Of a stretch of 64,000 nucleotides of DNA, positions 36,148 through 44,774 are shown in pieces. Source of the stretch: Neolewinella aurantiaca (GTDB lineage: Bacteria > Bacteroidota > Bacteroidia > Chitinophagales > Saprospiraceae); NCBI RefSeq assembly GCF_008014675.1, contig NZ_VOXD01000022.1, positions 44,662-108,661 of the forward strand. The letters are read 5' to 3'. The notes under the pieces are model-generated. The model did not search any database and was not told where the DNA came from. It saw only the letters and a list, made by a program, of their open reading frames with translations. Every line of letters begins with the position of its first letter. Within the stretch, counting starts at the first letter, position 1. The position numbers and the translations under genes are program-made.

Positions 36148-37356
36148 TTGAAAAGCACTAAGATCTACTTTCCCAACGGGCGGGGGCAGCAACTCGCTGC
36201 AAGGTTAGAGCTTCCGGTAAACCGTCATCCGCATGCTTTTGCGTTATTCGCGCACTGCTTTACGTGTTCGAGTTCGTTGGCAGCAGTCAGGTACATAAGC
36301 CGGGAACTGAACCTACAGGGCTATGGCGTACTGCGTTTCGACTTCACCGGACTGGGCAACAGCGAAGGCGACTTTGTAGACACCAACTTCACGACTAACA
36401 TCTCAGACCTCGTTGCCGCAGCAGAATGGCTCGGCGAGCATTACGATGCTCCGGCTCTTCTCGTTGGCCACAGCCTGGGTGGTGCAGCGGTACTCTGCGC
36501 CGCCAGGATGATCGACTCCGTAAAAGCGGTGGCCACCATCGGTGCCCCCTTTGCACCGGATCATGTTTCGGCCCACTTCGCCGCAGACATCGACCAGATC
36601 GAGACCGAAGGCGAGGCTACCGTAAGCATCGGCGGGCGCCCCTTCAGGATTGCGAAGCAATTCCTTGACGATCTCGACCAGCAACCTATCCTCGAACACA
36701 TTAAAGACCTCGGTGCGGCGCTGCTCATTCTCCATTCTCCGCAAGACACAACGGTTAACATCGATGAGGCGGCTAAACTGTACACAGCTGCCTTTCATCC
36801 CAAAAGCTTTGTTTCGCTCGACGGAGCGGACCACCTCCTGACCCGGGCTGAAGATGCTCATTATACCGGCCAGGTTATTGCTGGCTGGTCATCGAGATAT
36901 ATCACTGCACCTGCGGCCGCGCCCCTCAGATCGGACAAAGAAGTCGCAGTAAGGCTCGGAGATGAAGGTTTCACAACGGAGGTCATGGTCCGCCAGCACC
37001 ACCTTGTCGCCGATGAGCCCGAAAGCATTGGCGGCAACGATTACGGCCCGGGGCCGTACGAGCTCGTCAGTGCCGGACTGGGCGCCTGCACAGCTATGAC
37101 CGTTCAGATGTACGCCCGCCGAAAAAAATGGCCCCTGGAAAATATTGAGGTACACATCGACCACCGGAAAGACTACGCAACAGATATGATCCTTGTGGAC
37201 AAGAAGCCCACCAAAATCGATCACTTCGACCGTACCATCATCCTCACCGGAGACCTGACCGAGGAACAGAAAAAACGCCTTCTGGAGATTGCCGACCGCT
37301 GCCCCGTACACCGGACGCTGCACGAAACCGTAGAGGTGAAGACCGTATTGGGTTAA
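36148..37356 (+). CDS. Alpha/beta hydrolase - OsmC fusion protein
   Basis: 402 aa. The start is TTG at 36148; no ATG precedes the conserved N-terminus in frame. The hydrolase half (1-250) has the nucleophile motif GHSLGG (about 110) with VLRFDFTGLGNSEGDF before it, and LDGADHLL carries the likely catalytic His. A Thr/Ala/Pro linker (ITAPAAAPLRSDKE) leads to an OsmC domain whose two peroxidatic cysteines are seen in GLGACTAM and ADRCPVHRTLHE. OsmC proteins reduce organic hydroperoxides. The fusion is known from many bacteria. The linker is encoded exactly by motif copy 9. A/T palindromes precede the gene and a strong terminator follows, so it is probably a single-gene, stress-regulated unit. 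Confidence 0.88.
   Translation: MKSTKIYFPNGRGQQLAARLELPVNRHPHAFALFAHCFTCSSSLAAVRYISRELNLQGYGVLRFDFTGLGNSEGDFVDTNFTTNISDLVAAAEWLGEHYDAPALLVGHSLGGAAVLCAARMIDSVKAVATIGAPFAPDHVSAHFAADIDQIETEGEATVSIGGRPFRIAKQFLDDLDQQPILEHIKDLGAALLILHSPQDTTVNIDEAAKLYTAAFHPKSFVSLDGADHLLTRAEDAHYTGQVIAGWSSRYITAPAAAPLRSDKEVAVRLGDEGFTTEVMVRQHHLVADEPESIGGNDYGPGPYELVSAGLGACTAMTVQMYARRKKWPLENIEVHIDHRKDYATDMILVDKKPTKIDHFDRTIILTGDLTEEQKKRLLEIADRCPVHRTLHETVEVKTVLG
36906..36923 (-). repeat. Dispersed 18-bp motif, copy 9 (in the fusion linker)
   Basis: On the minus strand GGCG-CGGC-CGCAGGTGCA. It encodes the TAPAAAP linker exactly between the hydrolase and OsmC domains. Confidence 0.9.
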
Positions 37357-37400
37357 CGCTGTCTCCCGGAGAGGAGACAGAAAAGCACGCTCCTAAAAAC

Positions 37401-37440
37401 AAAAATGCGCTGTCGGCCAAGGGGCCAACAGCGCATTTTT
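37401..37440. terminator. Bidirectional intrinsic terminator
   Basis: An 18-base arm starting AAAAATGCGCTG pairs with its complement ending CAGCGCATTTTT, with one mismatch and a 4-base loop. It ends the hydrolase-OsmC gene on the plus strand and faces gldN on the minus strand. Confidence 0.9.
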
Positions 37441-37548
37441 ATCGTAGTAAAATAACCTTTCGGGAGGTCTCGGCTCTTGTCTCCCCGGGTGCTGGTAATT
37501 CTCCCCGGCAAGAGGGACGGATACAAGTCGAGAACCAGGGTTAGTTTC

Positions 37549-38451
37549 TTAGTAAGACCAGAGGTCGTGCTCGAAGTTGAAGATCTCCTGCTTGATCCGC
37601 TCAGCTTCCATCAGACGCTCACGCCCGTCGGTTTTGTAATCCTGGATCCGGCGATCGGTTACGTTGCTTTGTTTGATGATGTAGCTGTTGAAGAAACGGC
37701 TTTCGAACACGTCTTCCCAACTGCGGTTGGCCGCATCGTTACCAGTAGCGAAGGCATTCTCGTTGGCCAGTACCTGGCGTGCGCCAGGGTAGTAAACCCA
37801 GAACATGGGGCGCTCGGTGATTACGTTACCGTTCTCGTCGAGTTCGTCGATCAGGGGGGCAATACCGAGGATGCGTACCTTCATGGTAGAGCTTTCCCGG
37901 TCGAAGAACCATACTTCCTGAAGGCGGTAACGACGAACATCGTCCGGGTTCAGTTCACGTGGCACCAGAGAGTAGGTTACCTCGTAAGTTTCAGGGTCAA
38001 CAACGGGAACAGTGTCGATTCCACCTGCGATTGATCCACGCTCCAATTCGGTAAGCGGCGTGGTGAACTTATCATCCAGTACGCTGTAGAGTTCGATCTT
38101 ACGATCATTCGCTGCCTCCATCAGGATATTGATGAGGGGGCGCTCCGGATTAGAGAAAGGAAGGTTGATCTTTTCTCTTACGTCAAGTACCCGCCATACG
38201 CGTTTCTGCCAGAGGATGTCTGCCTCACGGATGTTCTCGTACGCCAGAATACGACGTTCGTTCTTGGTCCGCTTCTCTACGATGTCATTAACGGGCGTAA
38301 TGAAGATATTATCGGAAGGGTTGGCGGGGTCGCCGGTTCCGGGAAGAGTAATATTATCGGGATTGTCCTGCGGGTTACCTGGGCGCTGGGCAACCAGAAC
38401 CGAAGAGGTACCGAGCAGAAGCAGGAGGGCCAGTTTAAGAGCTGCCTTCAT
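37549..38451 (-). CDS. gldN: Gliding motility / T9SS protein GldN
   Basis: 300 aa from the ATG at 38451, which gives a signal peptide (MKAALKLALLLLLGTSSVLVAQ); an upstream frame extension is not signal-like. The mature protein has the GldN/PorN pattern: ENIREADILWQKRVWRVLDV, EKINLPFSNP, LQEVWFFDRESSTMKVRILG, and FWVYYPGARQVL. A charged C-terminal helix follows. GldN sits in the periplasm with GldK as part of the T9SS outer-membrane ring (family knowledge). It is the third gene of gldL-gldM-gldN, but an intrinsic terminator stands between gldM and gldN, so it may be expressed at a lower level or separately. Confidence 0.92.
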   Translation of the reverse strand: MKAALKLALLLLLGTSSVLVAQRPGNPQDNPDNITLPGTGDPANPSDNIFITPVNDIVEKRTKNERRILAYENIREADILWQKRVWRVLDVREKINLPFSNPERPLINILMEAANDRKIELYSVLDDKFTTPLTELERGSIAGGIDTVPVVDPETYEVTYSLVPRELNPDDVRRYRLQEVWFFDRESSTMKVRILGIAPLIDELDENGNVITERPMFWVYYPGARQVLANENAFATGNDAANRSWEDVFESRFFNSYIIKQSNVTDRRIQDYKTDGRERLMEAERIKQEIFNFEHDLWSY

Positions 38452-38540
38452 GGGAGGGGAGTGATTAAAGAGGGAAAATGACTTATACCATCTACGAACG
38501 TAGCTTACAACGGGCATAGTGTAAAAGTCATGAAAAAAAA

Positions 38541-38572
38541 CGAGCCTTCCGGAACATTTCCCGGAAGGCTCG
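38541..38572 (-). terminator. Terminator between gldM and gldN
   Basis: A perfect 12-bp stem, CGAGCCTTCCGG / CCGGAAGGCTCG, followed by TTTTTTTTC on the minus strand. It could partly stop transcription from gldM and reduce gldN. Confidence 0.85.
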
Positions 38573-38626
38573 CAAAAATCCGTTTTTATTTCGGCATATA
38601 CAAACGATGCGCCGGCCTTAACGGAT

Positions 38627-40264
38627 TTACTGGATCTGGAAACTCATGGTACCAAGGTCACGTGGTCCGTTGTCTCCGGGGCAACGCCCTTTGATGTTAC
38701 GAATGGTGAAGTTGTCACCCGGCTTAGCCAGGTCTACCAGTTTCTTGGTGCTGGCGGTGAAGTTACCACCAGCATTGGTGCTCACCACTGGGTCAGCACG
38801 CTTAGGGATGTACAGCAATTCGAAACCGGTGATGCCACACTTAGCTTCGAAGTCGAAGTTCTCCAACTCAGCGTAAAGGCCAGACTGGCTTTTGAAGATG
38901 TTAGAACGGAGTTTTCCACCCGTGCTACCACCAATTTTCGCCTTCGGATCAGGAATCCGCTTCACGCGGAAATCGAAAGAACCAAGAGTTTGTCCTTTAG
39001 CAGTCACGTTTACTTTGGCGTCACCTACGCTGTTACCGGTTACGATCAGATTAGAGTTGTTACCAGACTTTTTAGAAGCTGCACCAGTAACGCTTACGCG
39101 GACGTCGCCGGAGGCAACACCGGCAGCGGCTACGGTTACGGGGTTATCCACACCGATGTAGAAAACGTTCATCTTGTCGGCAGAAACCGATACAGAACGC
39201 TGGCCTACTTCGTAGGTGAATTTGCCTTCGCCTCTTTTCACCTCTCCCGTGAGCGGGTTAGTTACCGCAACAGAAGTAGTGAGTGTTTTCTGGCCGGTTC
39301 CTGAACCGGTGATGCTGAAGTCAGCCGTACCGTCAGGGTTGATGCGCAGACGCTGTCCGTTTACACGGAGATCAACGTTAGAAGGATCGAGGCTCGAAGA
39401 GTAAGAACCTACAGAAACCTTAGCGTTGATCTTCTCCCCACCGATTACGTAGCTACGGTCGGCGTTGAAAACCGGGAAGAACTTGTCGATCTCAATCACC
39501 TTACCACCAGCGAGGCTGACCATATCGTTTACGAGGTTAGACTCGGAAACTTTCAGGTCAGACTTCATCTGAGAAAGCAGCGGCATTACTGCAGCTACGG
39601 GCATGTGGCCGAATTTGAAATCTTCCCAGCTTGGGCGATCAGCTTCTTTCCATGCTTCATCATCGATATTGAAAGGCATGTTAACGGCAACGCTCTGGAT
39701 CTTAGCCTCGATATCGGCGGGCTTAAGGTCCATGTTCTGGCCGTGCTCGGTCAACAGGTTAGAGTAAGCATCGATGAGGCGTTGGCGGGTTTCGATAACT
39801 TTTTCCTTCAGTTCAGCACCGAGACCTCCCTGACCGTCTTCGCCAAGGACGAGCAAACGGGTAGTGATGTCTTTGTTCTTCTTGCCACGAAGCGCACGTA
39901 CACCGTGGTCTACTTTGTAATCTTCGTCGTCAACTTCACCGTTATTGTTACCAGATCTGTCGATCATCAAGTCACGGAGTTGATCGACGTAAGTACCGAA
40001 CTCACCGGAGATGGAGCGGACTTCTTCGATAGCTGGTTGAATAGGCTGAAAACGCTTCTTGGAATCATCTTCCAGGATGGTCTCAACTCCTTTAACCGTA
40101 GCGTCGAGTTGTTCGTCTACGGTAGCGATGGAGTTTTGGTTACCCTCATCGAGGGTTTGGAAAGCGTTCATAACCTCAGCAGAGACGTTCAGGGCCAACA
40201 GGGCCATCAGTACGAGGTACATGATGTTGATCATCAACTGCCGGGGTTCCTTTGGAATTGACAT
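38627..40264 (-). CDS. gldM: Gliding motility / T9SS protein GldM
   Basis: 545 aa. One N-terminal membrane helix (QLMINIMYLVLMALLALNV, residues 9-27) is followed by a long periplasmic part with an alpha-helical first domain (DEGNQNSIATVDEQLDATVK) and Ig-like beta domains. The last domain ends with CGITGFELLYIPKRADPV and GDNFTIRNIKGRCPGDNGP. GldM forms the shaft of the inner-membrane motor that powers T9SS and gliding, driven by GldL. Length is close to the family. It is preceded by a perfect palindrome that separates it from gldL. Confidence 0.94.
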   Translation of the reverse strand: MSIPKEPRQLMINIMYLVLMALLALNVSAEVMNAFQTLDEGNQNSIATVDEQLDATVKGVETILEDDSKKRFQPIQPAIEEVRSISGEFGTYVDQLRDLMIDRSGNNNGEVDDEDYKVDHGVRALRGKKNKDITTRLLVLGEDGQGGLGAELKEKVIETRQRLIDAYSNLLTEHGQNMDLKPADIEAKIQSVAVNMPFNIDDEAWKEADRPSWEDFKFGHMPVAAVMPLLSQMKSDLKVSESNLVNDMVSLAGGKVIEIDKFFPVFNADRSYVIGGEKINAKVSVGSYSSSLDPSNVDLRVNGQRLRINPDGTADFSITGSGTGQKTLTTSVAVTNPLTGEVKRGEGKFTYEVGQRSVSVSADKMNVFYIGVDNPVTVAAAGVASGDVRVSVTGAASKKSGNNSNLIVTGNSVGDAKVNVTAKGQTLGSFDFRVKRIPDPKAKIGGSTGGKLRSNIFKSQSGLYAELENFDFEAKCGITGFELLYIPKRADPVVSTNAGGNFTASTKKLVDLAKPGDNFTIRNIKGRCPGDNGPRDLGTMSFQIQ

Positions 40265-40286
40265 TGATATATATTTTTAAAAAACG

Positions 40287-40314
40287 GACGCGGCGGCAAC
40301 GTTGCCGCCGCGTC
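40287..40314 (-). terminator. Perfect palindrome between gldL and gldM
   Basis: The 14-base arm GACGCGGCGGCAAC is directly followed by its exact complement. On the minus strand it is followed by CGTTTTTTAAAAATA and then the gldM ATG about 22 bases later. It could be an attenuator or partial terminator that sets the gldL to gldM ratio, or an RNA end-protecting hairpin. Confidence 0.75.
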
Positions 40315-40360
40315 GGTTTGCTTATGAAAAGGGGAATGTATTGCGCTAAGCGGTTGCTGC

Positions 40361-40966
40361 TTATGCGTTAGGGCCGCGCATAGCGCTGATCATGTTGCCG
40401 TAAACGGAGTTCAACGTGTTGAGGTTACCGTTCAGTGACTTCATGTTAGACTTGTACGCTTTGGTTTCGTCAGCAGTTGCTGCGAGGTCGGCCATAGCTT
40501 CGTTGAGCTTAGCGTAGAAGTTGCCCATCTGGCGAACTTGCTCACCGGTGCCGCTGAAGTCTGCATCCTGGAGCGCTTTGAGGCTACTCATGCTTTTAGA
40601 CATAGTCTGGAGCTCAGTCAACATACCACCGAGCTGCTGCTCTACTACTTCTCCGTTAAGAGCAGCGCCGGAAGAAACAGCTGCGCCGCCGGAAGTCAGG
40701 GGCTGAACGTCACCGTCGTAGCTGCTGAGGCCGGGGTAGAGTTTGTCCCAGTAGTAGTCAGGATCAGGGCCAAGGATACCGATCAGCGCGAAAAGTGCTG
40801 CTTCAATACCAAGACCGATGGTGATGAGGTCAAACTTGATTCCTGCGATGGTGGGCATCTCCCAGGACTGGAGCTTGTAGAGGGCACCAAGCATTACAAT
40901 CGCGGCACCAACGCCGATGATAAAATTCTTGATGTACTTGAAAGTGGGCGATTTAGTAAATGCCAT
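40361..40966 (-). CDS. gldL: Gliding motility / T9SS motor protein GldL
   Basis: 201 aa from the ATG at 40966 (MAFTKSPTFKYIKNF). The longer frame upstream has no protein character. Two membrane helices (FIIGVGAAIVMLGALYKL and FDLITIGLGIEAALFALIGIL) carry the conserved Glu of GIEAALF that is proposed to sense the proton gradient. The cytoplasmic tail is helical (NGEVVEQQLGGMLTELQTMS). GldL forms a pentamer around a GldM dimer to make the rotary motor (family knowledge). The gldK gene that usually precedes gldL is not found in this window: the next upstream gene is divergent. The three genes are in the order gldL, gldM, gldN. Confidence 0.93.
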   Translation of the reverse strand: MAFTKSPTFKYIKNFIIGVGAAIVMLGALYKLQSWEMPTIAGIKFDLITIGLGIEAALFALIGILGPDPDYYWDKLYPGLSSYDGDVQPLTSGGAAVSSGAALNGEVVEQQLGGMLTELQTMSKSMSSLKALQDADFSGTGEQVRQMGNFYAKLNEAMADLAATADETKAYKSNMKSLNGNLNTLNSVYGNMISAMRGPNA

Positions 40967-41337
40967 TGTACGGAACGTGTGATTTGGGGAAGATGATGAA
41001 AGAAAGCTTAGTGCTTGTTTAGTTTTCCCGTTTTGTAAAGAAAGTGGGTTGCGATTTAGCGGCCGAAACCGTCTTAACGACCCTTTAACCGAAGTTAAGG
41101 GAAGCATATTGTTTTGGCGACCGCGAAAATACGGAGAAAAGCAGACAAAATCAAAAAACTACGATTTGAGAAAGGTAGCCGACAAATGTTTATCTCCTGC
41201 GTATTTGTTTGGGTCGCAATGGTGTAACGGCAAATCGGATTGCGTGTGCACTGCCAAAAGAAAAAATTTTTGAGGCTCACTTTATTCTTACCGGAGCTTT
41301 TCTTCCCCGGTTTGCCGCAGGCATGGATGCTGTTCCG

Positions 41338-41355
41338 GGCGCAGACGCAGGTGCA
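41338..41355 (+). repeat. Dispersed 18-bp motif, copy 10
   Basis: GGCG-CAGA-CGCAGGTGCA. It lies in the divergent gap, 250 bases before the T9SS protein gene. Confidence 0.85.
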
Positions 41356-41431
41356 GAGCGACCGGTCTTCGAAAGCAGCATAAAAAGGCAGGAATTACTG
41401 TTATTGTTTTTTCAAATATAACGCGCAGTCC

Positions 41432-41463
41432 TTGATTAAGGAGAATAATATTTTGTACTTTCG
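41432..41463 (+). promoter_or_regulatory. Bacteroidota-type promoter for the 1029-aa T9SS protein
   Basis: TTG at 41432-41434 and TACTTTCG at 41456-41463 with a 21-base spacer fit the -33 TTG and -7 TAnnTTTG consensus with one mismatch. It predicts a leader of about 140 bases. Confidence 0.45.
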
Positions 41464-41605
41464 CCATAGTTAAGCATACTATGCTACACATTCAAAGGGG
41501 CACAAACTATACCTAATTCAATTTCCTCTCCACCTGATGGCTTTTTACCCGACCAGCTTTTTGCTGCAGTCTCGGGTTGTTGCCGATCAGACCAAACCTC
41601 ACTAA

Positions 41606-44600
41606 ATGAGAACACTTTTACTTTTTACTATGCTACTACTATGTGGTAGCCTATCCGCACAGATTGGAATAAACGAAGACTTTGAATCCGGATTTCCCAG
41701 TTCATGGTCTAACGCCGGAAGTTCCTCATCTACTTTTGGGGCCTGTGACGGCACATCAATTCGGGATAACATCTACAGCGGCAGTGCAACCGGTTCAGTA
41801 ACGACCAATACTGCTACCAATGCAACTACTGACGAAGTAACTATTTCCTTTGACTACAAAATAGTAGACTACTACAGCACCAGTTCGGCTGCTGATAGCG
41901 ATTTCGGCCAGGTGGAACTCCTTTACTCTACTGACGGCTCCACCTTTTCTTCAATATGGACAACAACTACCCCCGTTGGCACTTGTACAAATCAAGTAGT
42001 TACGATCCCTGCTAATACTCTGACGGCAGGAGACGACGTAACCTTCCGCTTTGAATACACCTGGAATGCGGATGACTGGTATATCTATCTCGACAACTTC
42101 TCCGCGACTCAACCAGGAGCTTGCGTTGAGGCTACTGCAACCTATACTGTAGCTGAAGATTGCGCCAATGGTCAGTTCAGTATCGATGTAGCGGTGACCG
42201 ATCCGGGAAGTGCTACCACACTTACCATTGCGGACGACCAGGGTTCAGCAACACAAGCCGCCAACCTCTCTGGAGTAAATACTTTTGGGCCGTACGCCTC
42301 CGAAACCGACGTGGTATTTACTATCACTAATGACCAGAATGGATCATGTTCTACAACCAGTCCAACACAAAGCTTTATCTGCCCTCCACCGAACGACCTA
42401 TGTTCTGGTGCCGAAGCCCTCACCGTTACAACAGATGGCACTTGCTCTGCGCCCCTAACTACAACCAATTTGAGTTCTACCGCTTCGGGCACCACACCCA
42501 CTCCGACTTGTGGGAGCTTCGGTGCCGGGCAGGACGTCTGGTACACGGCAATCGTACCAGCATCTGGTGACCTTACCATTGAAGTAGGCACTGCCGGTGG
42601 TCCTACGGATATGGTCATGCAGGCTTACTCGGGTACCTGTGGCGCATTAATAGCCATTGAATGTGACGATGACGGCGGCAGTAGCTTTACACCATTTCTT
42701 GAGCTTACTGGACGCACGCCAGGAGAAACGATTACGTTAAGGCTATTTGAGTCAGGAAATAACTCCTTTGGTGACTTCACGATTTGTGCTTACAGCCTGA
42801 ACTGCGCTTCCCCAACGGCAACCTATGCCATTTCTGAGGATTGTGCCAACGACCAGTTCTACGTAGAAATAGTAATTTCTGACGTAGGCACTGCGACAAC
42901 TCTAACTATTGCTGACGACCAGGGTTCTCCGACTCAAACGGCATCCATGACCGATACGTACACCTTCGGTCCCTATGCCTCCGGCACCAGTGTTGTATTT
43001 ACAACTACCAACGATCAGGATGGAGCATGTTTTATAACCAGTCCAACACAAAGCTTTACCTGCCCCCCACCGAACAACGAGTGCTCTACGGCACAAGCTC
43101 TCTTCTGCGGAGGAACTCCAATTGACGGAAGTACGGTTAGTGCGACGGACAATGCTGACGGCATTGGTTGCGACATGGGGCCTGCTGTATGGTACACTTT
43201 CAGCGGCAACGGATTCGACGTAACGCTTACCGCAGACCCTGAATCAGGCTACGACATTGAACTGGGTGTATACTCCGGAGATTGCGCCGGCACATTGACC
43301 AGTGAAGAATGTGTTGATAGCGGTGGCAGTGGAACAGCTGAAGACTACACCTTCACTACCGTTAGTGGGGTTACTTATTACGCATCTGTTGGTCATTACA
43401 GCAACACAAGTACCCAAACGGGGGATTTCACCATCGGAATTGAGTGTGGGACTTGTGCGCCCCCCGAAGCAACAGCAACGGTGGCAACTTCTTGTAATCT
43501 CAGTGGAGAATATGAGGTGACACTTGACATCAGCAGCCTCGGTTCCGCCACCAGCCTGTCTGTAAGTGATGGCACACCACCAACAACCATTACTAATACT
43601 GGCGAAATCACTTATTCCTATCCTCCGGGAAGCGGCACTATTACTTTTACGCTCACCAACGATCAGGACGGAACATGTGAGATTACCCGGACCGCTACCA
43701 TTCCTGCAGCATGCCCTCCCCCGAACGACGCCTGTGCAGGTGCCATCGCCCTTACCGATATCAGTGGGGCGCCTACGGCCGCCAGCGGTGATACTTATGA
43801 CAGTTCTGATGCCACACAATCTGCAAGCGTAGATTATTGTACCGGCAATGACAACGATGATCTATGGTTTACCGTAACGGTACCTAACGGAGCAGGAGAC
43901 GTAATTACCATTACAACTGGCGGGACAACCGACATGGTAATTGGACTCTACAGCGGAGATTGCGAAAATCTGGTAGGATTAAAGTGCGTAGATGAACACG
44001 CTAGTGGAGTAGATGCCCCCGAAACCCTTGTATATACCGTTCCCGCAGCAAGGGGTGGAGCCGCAGCACCGCAAACGTATTTTGTTCAAGTATACGACTA
44101 CTTTGCCAGCGGCGGAGAGTTCACCGTATCCGCTTCCACGGCCCTGCCGGTAGACCTCATCTCCTTCAACGGACAGGCGATGGAAAAAGCCAACAAACTG
44201 ACCTGGTCTACTGCCCGCGAGGAAGCCGCCGACCGCTACGTGGTTGAGCGCAGCAGCAACGCCAACAACGACTGGGCCGCAATCGGCGAAGTACTTGCCG
44301 CTGGCGACTCAGAGACAGAGCTCTTCTACGAACTGATGGACGAAAGCCCACTCGCCAATGCCTACTACCGCCTCCGCATGGTAGACCTCGACGGTACTTT
44401 CACCTTCAGCAACATCGTTGAACTGACCAACAATACCCTCGGCGATACCGGGCTCTCTGTCTTCCCTGTTCCCGCACTCAGCGAGGTTACCGTTGGCTTC
44501 GAGGCTCAGGCCGCAGGTAAAGCTATGATCGTACTGACTGACCTGACCGGCCGCACCATCAGCGAGCAGGAAGTGAACGTTGCTGCTGGCTACAACGCCG

Positions 44601-44695
44601 AAACAGTCAACCTCCAGCCTCGTGCCTCCGGTGTCTTCCTCGTTCGGGTGAGTGTAGATGGCCGTCAGATGGTCCACCGCCTGATCAAGCGGTAA
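41606..44695 (+). CDS. Secreted T9SS protein with repeated Cys/Pro-flanked beta modules
   Basis: 1029 aa. The signal peptide is MRTLLLFTMLLLCGSLSAQ. The N-terminal domain (EDFESGFPSSWSNAGSSSS) resembles a MAM/jelly-roll carbohydrate-binding fold. Two near-identical internal modules (about 175-290 and 410-510) share TLTIADDQGS and the border FxCPPPN(D/N)xC. A third, more divergent one lies near 620-700. Two pre-peptidase-like domains contain DVWYTAIVPASGDLTIEV and DDLWFTVTVPNGAGD. A type A T9SS sorting domain ends the protein (LPVDLISFNGQ, then SVFPVPALSEVTVGF to MVHRLIKR). It is exported by the T9SS to the surface. The role is unknown; adhesion or polymer binding is inferred from the domains. 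Confidence 0.85.
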   Translation: MRTLLLFTMLLLCGSLSAQIGINEDFESGFPSSWSNAGSSSSTFGACDGTSIRDNIYSGSATGSVTTNTATNATTDEVTISFDYKIVDYYSTSSAADSDFGQVELLYSTDGSTFSSIWTTTTPVGTCTNQVVTIPANTLTAGDDVTFRFEYTWNADDWYIYLDNFSATQPGACVEATATYTVAEDCANGQFSIDVAVTDPGSATTLTIADDQGSATQAANLSGVNTFGPYASETDVVFTITNDQNGSCSTTSPTQSFICPPPNDLCSGAEALTVTTDGTCSAPLTTTNLSSTASGTTPTPTCGSFGAGQDVWYTAIVPASGDLTIEVGTAGGPTDMVMQAYSGTCGALIAIECDDDGGSSFTPFLELTGRTPGETITLRLFESGNNSFGDFTICAYSLNCASPTATYAISEDCANDQFYVEIVISDVGTATTLTIADDQGSPTQTASMTDTYTFGPYASGTSVVFTTTNDQDGACFITSPTQSFTCPPPNNECSTAQALFCGGTPIDGSTVSATDNADGIGCDMGPAVWYTFSGNGFDVTLTADPESGYDIELGVYSGDCAGTLTSEECVDSGGSGTAEDYTFTTVSGVTYYASVGHYSNTSTQTGDFTIGIECGTCAPPEATATVATSCNLSGEYEVTLDISSLGSATSLSVSDGTPPTTITNTGEITYSYPPGSGTITFTLTNDQDGTCEITRTATIPAACPPPNDACAGAIALTDISGAPTAASGDTYDSSDATQSASVDYCTGNDNDDLWFTVTVPNGAGDVITITTGGTTDMVIGLYSGDCENLVGLKCVDEHASGVDAPETLVYTVPAARGGAAAPQTYFVQVYDYFASGGEFTVSASTALPVDLISFNGQAMEKANKLTWSTAREEAADRYVVERSSNANNDWAAIGEVLAAGDSETELFYELMDESPLANAYYRLRMVDLDGTFTFSNIVELTNNTLGDTGLSVFPVPALSEVTVGFEAQAAGKAMIVLTDLTGRTISEQEVNVAAGYNAETVNLQPRASGVFLVRVSVDGRQMVHRLIKR

Positions 44696-44738
44696 CCAAT
44701 ACTGAAGCATCGTTCTGATGCGATTCACAGCAGAATGG

Positions 44739-44763
44739 GCTGTCGGGAGTTCTTCCCGACAGC
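44739..44763 (+). terminator. Intrinsic terminator of the T9SS protein gene
   Basis: GCTGTCGGGA pairs perfectly with TCCCGACAGC around 5 bases, followed by TCATTTTGTTTT. It also lies just beyond the stop of the convergent gene at 44775. Confidence 0.85.
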
Positions 44764-44774
44764 TCATTTTGTTT

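Larger units (their letters stand above)
41108..41605. other. Divergent gap between gldL and the T9SS protein gene
   Basis: About 500 bases hold motif copy 10 and a promoter-like region. No open frame has protein character. The first half is the expected location of the gldL promoter; I cannot place it with confidence. Confidence 0.5.
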
